Source: Endozoicomonas montiporae CL-33 (lineage in GTDB: Bacteria; Pseudomonadota; Gammaproteobacteria; Pseudomonadales; Endozoicomonadaceae). Taken from it: 64,000 nt of DNA. The DNA lies in NCBI RefSeq assembly GCF_001583435.1, contig NZ_CP013251.1, positions 4,601,215-4,665,214 of the forward strand, given 5' to 3'. The notes under the pieces are model-generated. The model was not told the origin of the DNA, ran no database searches, and saw nothing but the letters and a program-made list of their open reading frames with translations. This document shows, one piece after another, positions 43,096-50,198 of the stretch. The translations under genes were made by a program, and so were the position numbers. Each line of letters begins with the position of its first letter. Position 1 is the stretch's first letter.

Positions 43096-43565
43096 CAGAA
43101 ATCAGAGAAGCGGTTGCCTGAGTCTTGTTTGTTGCCGCCTATGAGTCGTTGACGACTGGCAGGATCAAGGCCAAGCATTGCGCCGAAGGTTGCCATCTGT
43201 CGGGCTGATTCATTCAATGCTGTCATGGCTGGATTCTTTTTTAACTTGCCGTCTTCTGCATCCACCATCGTCACGCCTCGCTCTGAAACCTCAGACTGAG
43301 ACTTCCGCCAGTTGCTGTAGCTGCAACAGAACACTTCAAGGTTATGAATATCAGTGAGGGTCAACACTCTTTCTCGGCAGAGCTCAGGGCAAACCATTTC
43401 CCACATCGTCACCGCCAAGTCATCGAACCATTCTGGCGGGTTGATGTTGGTTATCTGGGAGAACTTCGGCTCGTCTGGTTTTACATGCTTGGAGCCTGCC
43501 AACTTCTTACGGTTGTTGGACTTGGGCTTGCGACCTCTGCCCGGTCTGACTGCTGTTCCTGTCAT
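43095..43565 (-). CDS. terS: Terminase small subunit, P27 family
   Basis: 156 residues. [59 protein letters not shown] and [11 protein letters not shown] are the P27-type TerS blocks. It recognises the packaging site. The presence of an HNH gene just upstream points to a cos-type strategy. Confidence 0.92.
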   Translation of the reverse strand: MTGTAVRPGRGRKPKSNNRKKLAGSKHVKPDEPKFSQITNINPPEWFDDLAVTMWEMVCPELCRERVLTLTDIHNLEVFCCSYSNWRKSQSEVSERGVTMVDAEDGKLKKNPAMTALNESARQMATFGAMLGLDPASRQRLIGGNKQDSGNRFSDF

Positions 43566-43645
43566 AGGGTCAATTTTTTAATTTTGTCCATAAGAAAAAA
43601 AGACTGGGGCGGACGGTGTTGCGCACAAGGGCTGTAGGGATTTGC

Positions 43646-44017
43646 CTACCCCCTCCCTTTTGTCTGCCGCTCTGTGGCGGTTTTATGGTTGTGGCACGGG
43701 GTGCAGAGTGTCTGCAAATTAGCGGGGCTGTCGTCGCCTCCCTGTGCCTTAGGTTTGATATGATCCACGACATTTCCTTCTTTGAGGATGCCCTTTCTCT
43801 GGCATTCCTGACACAAACAGCAATCTCTTTTTAGAATCTGTTGCCTGAGTTTGCGCCATGCCCAACCGTAACCGCGTCGTGTGTCATTACCCTTTTTCTT
43901 TTGCCACTGGTTCCAGCCGCTTTCAGTCTTCTGGTGCTTCTCGCAGTAGCCTGACTTATGGGTAGTAGTTCCCGGGCATAGTGGCTTTCTACAGGCTCGT
44001 TTTAATCGTGCGGGCAT
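43646..44017 (-). CDS. HNH endonuclease
   Basis: 123 residues. Paired CxxC zinc motifs (CQEC and CTPCHNH) flank the HNH core VVDHIKPKAQGGDDSPANLQ. HNH proteins encoded next to P27-type terminases stimulate cos cleavage by the terminase in HK97. The ATG overlaps the stop of the upstream gene (TAATG). The 80-bp gap to terS is a candidate location for cos. Confidence 0.9.
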   Translation of the reverse strand: MPARLKRACRKPLCPGTTTHKSGYCEKHQKTESGWNQWQKKKGNDTRRGYGWAWRKLRQQILKRDCCLCQECQRKGILKEGNVVDHIKPKAQGGDDSPANLQTLCTPCHNHKTATERQTKGRG

Positions 44018-44265
44018 TACTGACGCTCAATCAACCGATCCAGCTTACTGTTCATCTTGTCGATGCTGGACTTCAATTCCTTCCAGGCTTCTTTATTAGA
44101 TTCCCAGTTCCGGGTCTGGATCTCCCGAACCTGTTCAATGTCTTTAGCGTTTAAGTCGATACGCCGTTCAATACCTCCACCCCAGACGAACAATGAGGCA
44201 ATCACCATGATAGTGCTGATGATATGGGTGATACTTACCTTACGATCCAAGTGCCAGTGCTCCAT
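44017..44265 (-). CDS. Small membrane protein with coiled coil
   Basis: 82 residues. One N-terminal membrane segment (ITHIISTIMVIASLFVWGGG) is followed by a periplasmic-type coiled coil (LNAKDIEQVREIQTRNWESN, LKSSIDKMNSKLDRLIERQ). In the lysis cassette this topology fits an i-spanin or DUF2730-like protein, but no o-spanin lipoprotein was found nearby. It is translationally coupled to the holin and HNH genes. Confidence 0.65.
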   Translation of the reverse strand: MEHWHLDRKVSITHIISTIMVIASLFVWGGGIERRIDLNAKDIEQVREIQTRNWESNKEAWKELKSSIDKMNSKLDRLIERQ

Positions 44266-44678
44266 TAGCGTTTACTCCTCGCTCTGATAATTCCCTCTGC
44301 TGTACCACCGGCAAAGTAGAAACCAAGGATGATGGCAAATGGTACACCCAATGTGTCGTTGTTCTTGCTGGCCAGCTCTTTGGAGATGTCCAGCACTGTG
44401 TTGCTTCTGCAGATCATTTCAGTGGTGCAAGGTTCCATGAAAGCGGCAATGACCATCATGAAAGCGCACACCAGCCAGACCAGCACGTAAGGAATGCCGA
44501 CAGTGAGTGCCAAGAAGCGCTGAGCCAGTTTGAAGGGTTCGTAAGCCTTGAGCAGGTTGAGGAAATGTCCGGCCTTCTCCTGCTTGGTGAAGATAGCTGC
44601 ATCGATGCCGTTGTAGATACCATCGGTTGCTTTCTTGATGACATTGTCACTGCCGAACAGTTTGCCCCAGAAGCTCAT
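44265..44678 (-). CDS. Holin, 3-TM family
   Basis: 137 residues. An N-terminal amphipathic region (WGKLFGSDNVIKKATDGIYN) precedes membrane segments at about 58-85 (FLALTVGIPYVLVWLVCAFM) and 110-127 (TLGVPFAIILGFYFAGGTAE). This matches the 3TMs holin family of proteobacterial prophages. It lies between lysozyme (3 bp upstream) and the putative spanin. Confidence 0.8.
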   Translation of the reverse strand: MSFWGKLFGSDNVIKKATDGIYNGIDAAIFTKQEKAGHFLNLLKAYEPFKLAQRFLALTVGIPYVLVWLVCAFMMVIAAFMEPCTTEMICRSNTVLDISKELASKNNDTLGVPFAIILGFYFAGGTAEGIIRARSKR

Positions 44679-44681
44679 GAT

Positions 44682-45131
44682 CTAATCCCGTTCAATGTCT
44701 TCAGGCCACTCACCAGTTGCCATCATTTTGATTAATCGCCCTGCGCGATTGGGCACCTGCTTAGCCCAACGACTCTCAAGCATTTCTTTGGCAGCCAGAC
44801 TGAAGTCACGCAGAGCCAGAGCATTGATCATTTTCCGGAACTGCGAAAACTTCGGCCAGCCAAGGTTGAAGCACATATCAACCAGCACAGTCTGACGCAC
44901 ACGATCCAACTGATCCCAGAACAGAAGGTTCCGAATCAATACCTGCCGGCAATCGTAAACATCATTGGCTAACAACTGCTCTGCTTCGTCTCTGGTTATT
45001 CCGTTATCTTCGATATTGCGACCATAGCCGATAGTAAGTTTTCCAGCGGTACAGCGATACGGACGCGAGCGAAAGCCTTCGTGATGTCTGATCAGGTCTT
45101 CAGCTTTCATGGGTTGGGAGAATGCGGGCAT
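44682..45131 (-). CDS. Endolysin, GH24 lysozyme
   Basis: 149 residues. The T4-type catalytic triad is in place: Glu in IRHHEGFRSRPYRC, Asp/Thr in the LTIGYGRNIEDNGITRDEAE block, and the conserved VDMCFNLGWPKFSQFRKM region. It cleaves peptidoglycan after the holin opens the membrane; there is no signal peptide, so it depends on the holin. Confidence 0.93.
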   Translation of the reverse strand: MPAFSQPMKAEDLIRHHEGFRSRPYRCTAGKLTIGYGRNIEDNGITRDEAEQLLANDVYDCRQVLIRNLLFWDQLDRVRQTVLVDMCFNLGWPKFSQFRKMINALALRDFSLAAKEMLESRWAKQVPNRAGRLIKMMATGEWPEDIERD

Positions 45132-45159
45132 TGTTATTATTTGTGTTGATGCTTATGGA

Positions 45160-45195
45160 AAAGACCCCAGCCCCAGGGGGAATGGAACCGGGGCT
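45160..45195 (-). terminator. Hairpin downstream of the phage tRNA
   Basis: AGCCCC and GGGGCT arms followed leftward by TCTTTTCC, 20-50 bp past the 3' end of tRNA-Met. It probably ends the tRNA transcript or trims readthrough into the lysis genes. Confidence 0.55.
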
Positions 45196-45213
45196 TTCTC
45201 ACACAGCAGGCAA

Positions 45214-45290
45214 TGGGGGCGGGAGCTGGACTCGAACCAGCGACCTTCGGCTTATGAGACCGATAAGCTGACCATCTGCTCTATCCCGCC
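45214..45290 (-). tRNA. Phage-encoded tRNA with CAT anticodon (Met, or Ile after modification)
   Basis: 77 nt folding as a full cloverleaf: acceptor GGCGGGA/TCCCGCC, anticodon stem TCGGT/GCCGA with loop CTCATAA (anticodon CAT), T-arm GCTGG-TTCGAGT-CCAGC, and an encoded CCA. It lacks the three G-C pairs of initiator tRNA. The discriminator base is C, unusual for Met or Ile tRNAs. A CAT anticodon could also be modified to read AUA as Ile. Confidence 0.88.
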
Positions 45291-45305
45291 ATATTTCGGG
45301 CAATA

Positions 45306-45338
45306 AAAAACCCCACGCCATTTCTGGGTGAGGTTTTT
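45306..45338. terminator. Bidirectional hairpin upstream of the tRNA
   Basis: AAAAACCCCAC and GTGAGGTTTTT pair over 11 bp with one mismatch, with A and T runs at the ends. It separates the tRNA from the DUF2188 gene, so the tRNA would need its own promoter or readthrough. Confidence 0.7.
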
Positions 45339-45379
45339 GATACTGGTAATTATGTACTTATTTCGATGTCATTTGCAAA

Positions 45380-45610
45380 TCACCCATCAATATCTCTTGG
45401 GTCATTTCCATAACTCCACTTATCGCGAATCCGGCCATTGTCACCTCGATGGATACTAAGCTCACCTTTTGAGGATCTTGTGAGCTCACGAGTAGCATCT
45501 ATCACTTCTTTTTGTGTAGAGCCTGTCACACTGGAACGGGAAGCCCCTTGTCTCTTTCCGCGCCACTTTCCATCTTTTCCACGATATACCGAATAGTCAT
45601 TATCTGACAT
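45380..45610 (-). CDS. DUF2188 family protein
   Basis: 76 residues. YSVYRGKDGKWRGKRQGASR, then TGSTQKEVIDATRELTRSSK and LSIHRGDNGRIRDKWSYGND match DUF2188, small proteins of unknown function seen in phages and mobile elements. It lies between the regulator/protease pair and the tRNA and runs leftward. Confidence 0.75.
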   Translation of the reverse strand: MSDNDYSVYRGKDGKWRGKRQGASRSSVTGSTQKEVIDATRELTRSSKGELSIHRGDNGRIRDKWSYGNDPRDIDG

Positions 45611-45670
45611 TTTTCTTTCTCCTGAGTTAACCGAGTTAGTGGCGAGCCAATCGACTCGCCAAGCTAGGCA

Positions 45671-45808
45671 CTACTTATTACTGTTTTTTTTACGAATCTT
45701 CAGTCGAAAAGCTTTCTTGCCACACTGGCTGGCATAGATGCGCTTACCCGTCTTCGGATGCCTGAAGCTTGTGCAATACACAACTTCATAATCATCATCA
45801 TTTTTCAT
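45671..45808 (-). CDS. Small basic phage protein
   Basis: 45 residues from ATG 45808 (MKNDDDYEVVYCTSFRHPKT...), AGGAAC about 9 bases upstream. A longer frame from 45898 has no ribosome site and unlikely composition. The C-terminus is Lys/Arg-rich (KKAFRLKIRKKNSNK), suggesting nucleic-acid binding. Confidence 0.5.
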   Translation of the reverse strand: MKNDDDYEVVYCTSFRHPKTGKRIYASQCGKKAFRLKIRKKNSNK

Positions 45809-45986
45809 GATGTGAGTTCCTGTAGTTGTGTGGCGGCCTTTTAACTCAGGAGGGGAGCCAATGATATTTATTGACCCTGTCGCAAAGGGTGCTATCATTT
45901 AGCTCAAGAGTGTCCAACTCTGAGTTCCTGAGAAAGATGTGTTTCACCACGTTAATCACATCTTTTTTATACTCAATAAAACGGTT

Positions 45987-46547
45987 TCAAGGTCGCACTT
46001 GAAGCCGTTTTTGCTTTCTTTTTACATGATTTCTATACCTTGTCTCAGCTGCTTCAATAGAAACACCATATTTCTCACACAACTCTTCAGGATTATCACA
46101 CGACTCCACTGCACTTGATGGAATCAACAACGCTCCTGCAAATTCATCTGCTTGCCATTCAGAGTCTTCAAAGATTTGATGAGCTTGATTTCCGTCCCTA
46201 GCAAACTCTGGCGTTACACCTTGATGCAACAATAAGTGGCCTATTTCATGAGCGATAGTAAATCGACCCCGAGGATCACCTTTACAGGCCGCTTCATAAA
46301 CATCTAACCTTATTTTTATACTGCGATCATCTGGTCGTGTAAGTCCCTCCTGACTCATTTCGTCTTTAGGAGGGTATTCATACTCAACACCGTAGTTGGT
46401 GACAAGAAAGTGCTCTAAAACCCTCACAATATCTATTGGACTACTAATAACAGTTGCAATCATTGCTCTAAAGCAAGACGCAATGTCCTCTATTTCTTGT
46501 GAACGTCTAGGGGGTACTCTCTGTCCCAACTCACGGAACTTCGTCAT
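45987..46547 (-). CDS. ImmA/IrrE-family metallo-endopeptidase (second copy)
   Basis: 186 residues. The zinc motif is FTIAHEIGHLLLHQ (about residues 96-109), followed by WQADEFAGALLIPSSAV. It overlaps the upstream HTH gene by 4 bp (ATGA), the typical ImmR-ImmA arrangement in which the protease cleaves the partner repressor. It is only distantly similar to the copy at 22678. Confidence 0.9.
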   Translation of the reverse strand: MTKFRELGQRVPPRRSQEIEDIASCFRAMIATVISSPIDIVRVLEHFLVTNYGVEYEYPPKDEMSQEGLTRPDDRSIKIRLDVYEAACKGDPRGRFTIAHEIGHLLLHQGVTPEFARDGNQAHQIFEDSEWQADEFAGALLIPSSAVESCDNPEELCEKYGVSIEAAETRYRNHVKRKQKRLQVRP

Positions 46548-46927
46548 GCATGATCCTTCGCTGTTGATTTCAGTGTTTCAATGAATTCCAAGAATTTCTG
46601 AGCTTGGTCTTGGTTTAAGTTCATATCCGGCACATCACGAGCAAATGCAGCAACCGCTCTTCTTGTTTCTGTTCCTTTAGTAGAAACATCAAGAAAAAAT
46701 TCTTGTGTTGACTGATCTGCAGCCTGTTGTAGTGAGAACCTTCCCTCCCTATCAAGGTTCAAAAAGTTGACAACCCTATCAACCAATCCAGGTGTAATGC
46801 TCCGCTTCCCTGTTTCGATGGAAGAGAGCAGAGCGGAAGACACATCCAGACCATCAGCCATAACTTTTAGGGTCATGTCTTGCTCGATCCTGTGCTTTCG
46901 AACTTCTTTTCCAAAAGGGGTCAGCAT
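46544..46927 (-). CDS. XRE-family regulator paired with ImmA
   Basis: 127 residues. The HTH is EVRKHRIEQDMTLKVMADGL then DVSSALLSSIETGKRSITPG (about 8-45). A linker and a C-terminal helix-rich region (LNQDQAQKFLEFIETLKSTA) follow. The protein is probably the substrate of the co-translated ImmA protease. A perfect palindrome upstream (47069-47088) is a good operator candidate. Confidence 0.85.
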   Translation of the reverse strand: MLTPFGKEVRKHRIEQDMTLKVMADGLDVSSALLSSIETGKRSITPGLVDRVVNFLNLDREGRFSLQQAADQSTQEFFLDVSTKGTETRRAVAAFARDVPDMNLNQDQAQKFLEFIETLKSTAKDHA

Positions 46928-47068
46928 AGTTTTCTCCGCCGCGTTCTTTACTTTTTATTATTTTTTTATGTAATAAATCTTAAAAATAAATTTCATCGTT
47001 AAATCTGTTCACATCGACAGGTATATAGTTGCACAGCGAAAAAACATAAGCAACAGCTATAAGAAATA

Positions 47069-47088
47069 ATTTCACAATGCTGTGAAAT
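47069..47088. promoter_or_regulatory. Palindromic operator candidate
   Basis: ATTTCACA-ATGC-TGTGAAAT is a perfect 20-bp palindrome in the 204-bp gap upstream of the HTH-ImmA pair. An XRE dimer binding here would repress its own operon. Confidence 0.5.
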
Positions 47089-47131
47089 TGCACTATCAAG
47101 GTGTGATATTTAGTATCGTAATGGGTGAACA

Positions 47132-48043
47132 CTAAGCTGCAAGTACTATTGTCGCTACAGGCACCAAAGCCTCCCGATCCAACTCATTACAAACGTCTGT
47201 CGTCCAGTTCATCCACCAGCGATAATCACGCTCAAAGTTTTCCGCAGGTACACCAAACTTCTCACACATATCCCGTCGAGACAGAAACGGCTTTAGGCCG
47301 TGACCATAAACCCGGACACGATAGTTATACACAGAGGCAATCACCACATCCTTAATATGCCGACGTGTTTTCGGACGAACCTTCTCATCAATCGCATCTT
47401 CCACCAGCTCATCCAGCCAACGCCAAAGCTCAGCCGAAAAACGATCACCCAGACGCAAAGCATTCTCAATCCGGTCAGCTTGTTGCTCTAGTCTTTCAGC
47501 CTTCAACCGCAACTGGTCTTCATCCAGTTCCAATAATTCGTTTAAGCGTTTGATGTTCTTGCAGCGTTTAATTCGGGCTTCGAGTGTATAGGCAAGCTCT
47601 TCCAGTCGTTCTTGCTCATTACGCAAGGCAACGACCTTTTGTCGATCATCTGTAAAATCCAGCAGGGATTGATTAGAACTATTTTCTAGCTGACCTAGTG
47701 GGGAATAACACCAATAGCACCAGCTCTTCAAATGAGCAGGCAACTTTTCAACAACAGCAATGATTTTACCCGCCTCCGCACCATCACTGATCAGCCGATT
47801 GGCATCTAGCTTTACCGAGCGGTCTTCCTGATAAAATCCAACAGGTTGAAACTGTCCCAGCATCTCAGCGCGCCTCTTTTCATCGCGGGCTTCATCATCG
47901 TGATGTTTCCGGTGAGCCTTTCGCAAGTAGCCGCTAAAGTCAGGTTCCCGTAGCGCATCAGTTAACTTAACTTCAAAGCCCTTGCTTTTGAGGTGAATGA
48001 AATACGCCTCATGAATCGCCTGCCGTGCTGAATAAAATCTCAT
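47132..48043 (-). CDS. Hypothetical protein in the position of a late regulator
   Basis: 303 residues. The N-terminal part has LPAHLKSWCYWCYSPLGQLE, reminiscent of Q-type antiterminators; then comes a long coiled coil (about 145-205, LEARIKRCKNIKRLNELLEL) and a C-terminal region with an HTH-like MCEKFGVPAENFERDYRWWM. It is the last gene of the early leftward block, just before the regulator/lysis region, which fits a late-gene activator. The family match is weak, so this is mainly positional. Confidence 0.45.
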   Translation of the reverse strand: MRFYSARQAIHEAYFIHLKSKGFEVKLTDALREPDFSGYLRKAHRKHHDDEARDEKRRAEMLGQFQPVGFYQEDRSVKLDANRLISDGAEAGKIIAVVEKLPAHLKSWCYWCYSPLGQLENSSNQSLLDFTDDRQKVVALRNEQERLEELAYTLEARIKRCKNIKRLNELLELDEDQLRLKAERLEQQADRIENALRLGDRFSAELWRWLDELVEDAIDEKVRPKTRRHIKDVVIASVYNYRVRVYGHGLKPFLSRRDMCEKFGVPAENFERDYRWWMNWTTDVCNELDREALVPVATIVLAA

Positions 48044-48060
48044 CCCTTTCCCCGATCCCT

Positions 48061-48348
48061 TTAATGACGACGCTCATAGTCATTCAGTCGCTGCAACTGC
48101 TTCCGGACACCTTCTGAGTACTCCTTAAACTTCCGCTTTTCTTCTCTTAGCCGGATCAAAAGCTGCCTGATAATTTCCCGTTTGGGTAATGCCTCGCCAG
48201 TTTCTGCATCCACCAGCCCCAAACCATCACACTGGGCGCATTCGCTAACAGTGCCGAGCATTGCCCTGACCATCCCTTCGTCACAATCCTGATAGCTGCA
48301 CTTTTTCAGCAGCCGTTTCTGGATGCCGTCCTTGCCACGCTGAATCAA
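48061..48348 (-). CDS. Small protein with zinc-finger-like cysteines
   Basis: 95 residues. Cysteines at KKCSYQDCDEGM and SECAQCDGLGLVD form a four-Cys pattern like half a DnaJ zinc finger. The rest is a charged helix (LLIRLREEKRKFKEYSEGVR). It overlaps the nuclease gene by 4 bp. Function unknown; likely nucleic-acid or protein binding. Confidence 0.6.
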   Translation of the reverse strand: MIQRGKDGIQKRLLKKCSYQDCDEGMVRAMLGTVSECAQCDGLGLVDAETGEALPKREIIRQLLIRLREEKRKFKEYSEGVRKQLQRLNDYERRH

Positions 48349-48788
48349 TACGGCACCTCATCCGCCATCAGGTAATCCGTGATTGCTTTCTTGGCTTCTG
48401 CCACTCCCTTGCAAACGACTGCCAGATAACCCGCTTTATTCAAACGCTCTAACCATTCTTTTTGTTCTGGTTTAACACTGGAGTCATAAGGCTTAGCCGC
48501 TTTAAATTCGATGAACAAGGCAGGCCACTGCCCATTGGAAAGCGCGACCATGATGTCAGGCACACCACGCTTCACACCTTCACGCTTCATCTTTGCGCCA
48601 GCCTTACCGCTACGTTGCCCACCATTGGGGATGTGAAAGGTGTGCTTGTATACGTCAGGGTGGGTAAATCTAAGCCAATCGAAAAAAAGCTTTTGTTGTG
48701 AGCCTTCACGATCAACAGCCGGTTTCCTGAACTTCTTGGCAATGGCTTTTTTGTAAGCCTGTGGATCTGCATTAATCGCCATGTTCAA
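48345..48788 (-). CDS. VRR-NUC domain nuclease
   Basis: 147 residues. The VRR-NUC core is clear: HTFHIPNGGQRSGKAGAKMK, GVKRGVPDIMVALS and ALFIEFKAAKPYDSSVKPEQ, giving the PD...ExK active site. In phages this domain stands in the place of RusA/Holliday-junction or replication-fork nucleases. Overlaps its neighbours by 4 bp on each side, so it is part of the O-P early operon. Confidence 0.9.
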   Translation of the reverse strand: MNMAINADPQAYKKAIAKKFRKPAVDREGSQQKLFFDWLRFTHPDVYKHTFHIPNGGQRSGKAGAKMKREGVKRGVPDIMVALSNGQWPALFIEFKAAKPYDSSVKPEQKEWLERLNKAGYLAVVCKGVAEAKKAITDYLMADEVPY

Positions 48789-49333
48789 GCCTCCACCAGC
48801 GACCGATCAATACAAAAAGTTTGCTTCCATGACTGCATTAACAGCTGGTTGATCAGTGATGGAGCTGGCACAGGGTCAGACGTCAATCTTTTAGACATTG
48901 AAGCTCCAGACTTTGCGCTCTCTACTATCCTGCTAACTGTCGTCCAGTGCAGTTGCATTTGTCTTGAGATTTCCACTTTTGACAATTTCTCAACCGTGAA
49001 CAGATGCACAATGTGTTTACGCTGAGCCTCAGTCAAAGACTTACGCTTTTGGTTTAAGCCTAACCTCTTCCGATAGTTACTCACCGTGGCTCTGTTGACT
49101 GATAACAACCAGGCAACGCCATCAACTGACCGATCCGGATTCTCCGTGAACAAACGCTTTGCTTCATTGAAGAGGTATTCATTTCTACTTGGAATACCCA
49201 GAGCACGCCGAAAGGTAGTTACTGTCGTTTCAGAGACACCCACCATGGCAGCCACCTGATTGTTGAACATGCCCGGATTGTCTTTTAACATCCTTTCCAC
49301 CTGCTTTAGTTTTTCTTGATCTCTGTTTGACAT
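48785..49333 (-). CDS. Protein with three helix-turn-helix units
   Basis: 182 residues from ATG 49333 (GGAGGGG about 6 bases upstream; a longer frame to 49408 overlaps the small membrane gene). Three HTH-like segments follow one another: NQVAAMVGVSETTVTTFRRA (about 23-42), VDGVAWLLSVNRATVSNYRK (about 58-77) and SKVEISRQMQLHWTTVSRIV (about 107-126). Such serial HTH units recall transposase or ParB-like DNA-recognition regions. No catalytic domain remains. A regulatory or origin-binding role is possible. Confidence 0.65.
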   Translation of the reverse strand: MSNRDQEKLKQVERMLKDNPGMFNNQVAAMVGVSETTVTTFRRALGIPSRNEYLFNEAKRLFTENPDRSVDGVAWLLSVNRATVSNYRKRLGLNQKRKSLTEAQRKHIVHLFTVEKLSKVEISRQMQLHWTTVSRIVESAKSGASMSKRLTSDPVPAPSLINQLLMQSWKQTFCIDRSLVEA

Positions 49334-49335
49334 AC

Positions 49336-49437
49336 TCACCCCTCCGCCATTGCCATCATCAACACAAAAATCAAACCCCAGAAGATGGCGCCACCCAGTA
49401 ATGCCCACCCCAAACCATTACCGCTTGAATCATTCAT
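49336..49437 (-). CDS. 33-residue membrane peptide
   Basis: MNDSSGNGLGWALLGGAIFW... with one membrane segment. The ATG overlaps the stop of gene P (ATGA), and its stop is two bases before the ATG of the triple-HTH gene, so it fits the tight early operon exactly. No homologue recognised. Confidence 0.6.
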   Translation of the reverse strand: MNDSSGNGLGWALLGGAIFWGLIFVLMMAMAEG

Positions 49438-50198
49438 GAGCTCAGCCCCATCCGCTTTTTGAATTCTGCATAGCCACCAGCAGGATTAATCCCTTGTGCC
49501 TTCATGGCGTCCCGCTGTTTCCGATCGTTGTACTGCGCTGATCGTTCTGCCGGATTTACAGGCTTTTTGTTACTGTCGCTTTCCAACAGAGCCTGAGCAG
49601 TCTGTAATGACTTGCCATCCATCACCCGGCCTGCCAGATAACGATAATGACGCTCAAAGGTATCTTTCAGACTTTGACGACGCTTGTCCGACACTGCTCC
49701 CATGATTTCAAACCAGCCTGTACGCTTACCTGCAACTCTGACCGCCTCATGGCTCCACCGATGTTTATCAACATGATGACAATGCTGTTCCGCTTCCTCC
49801 CAAGCTTGTTCTGTATTTGGCATTCCGTAATCTTCAGGCTTTGGCTGGCACAGAGCGGCAATCAGTGGAATATTGACCCAGAGATAATCCTGATCTTTCG
49901 CCACCAGCAACGCCTTCAGCTTATCGACACCACGGTCAATGTCGGTTTTGCCCAGATTCATCACCTGTCCAGCCCACTCTGCCTTGGAGAGTTTTACGTC
50001 CTCATCACTGGGAAACTGGGATTTAAACTTTGAGCCGTACACCGCCTGAACCCGTCCATAGAAATAATTCACCGCCTGACGCTGGGTTTTATCCAGCTCA
50101 TCACCACGTAGCGTCGAGGTCGAAGTCTGCTTCGGTGAAGGGTCTGGACATTGCCGAGCCTGAATGTTGACCTGAGCCTTTTCGATGGCCGTTTCCAT
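49434..50198 (-). CDS. Replication protein P-like (helicase loader)
   Basis: 254 residues. The central region (TQRQAVNYFYGRVQAVYGSK, LSKAEWAGQVMNLGKTDIDR, and WVNIPLIAALCQP) matches the phage replication protein P family, which recruits the host DnaB helicase. The start at 50198 has AGGG 7 bases upstream. The 5' end overlaps gene O by 98 bp in another frame, much more than usual. Confidence 0.85.
   Translation of the reverse strand: METAIEKAQVNIQARQCPDPSPKQTSTSTLRGDELDKTQRQAVNYFYGRVQAVYGSKFKSQFPSDEDVKLSKAEWAGQVMNLGKTDIDRGVDKLKALLVAKDQDYLWVNIPLIAALCQPKPEDYGMPNTEQAWEEAEQHCHHVDKHRWSHEAVRVAGKRTGWFEIMGAVSDKRRQSLKDTFERHYRYLAGRVMDGKSLQTAQALLESDSNKKPVNPAERSAQYNDRKQRDAMKAQGINPAGGYAEFKKRMGLSS

Noticed and set aside
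45109..45306. Rightward ORF with a RELDSNQRPSAYET-type peptide
   Set aside because: This is the well-known false translation across a tRNA gene; the tRNA on the other strand explains the sequence.
47132..48043. Firm call as antiterminator Q
   Set aside because: Only a short stretch resembles Q and the rest is coiled coil; position alone is not enough, so it is left as hypothetical.
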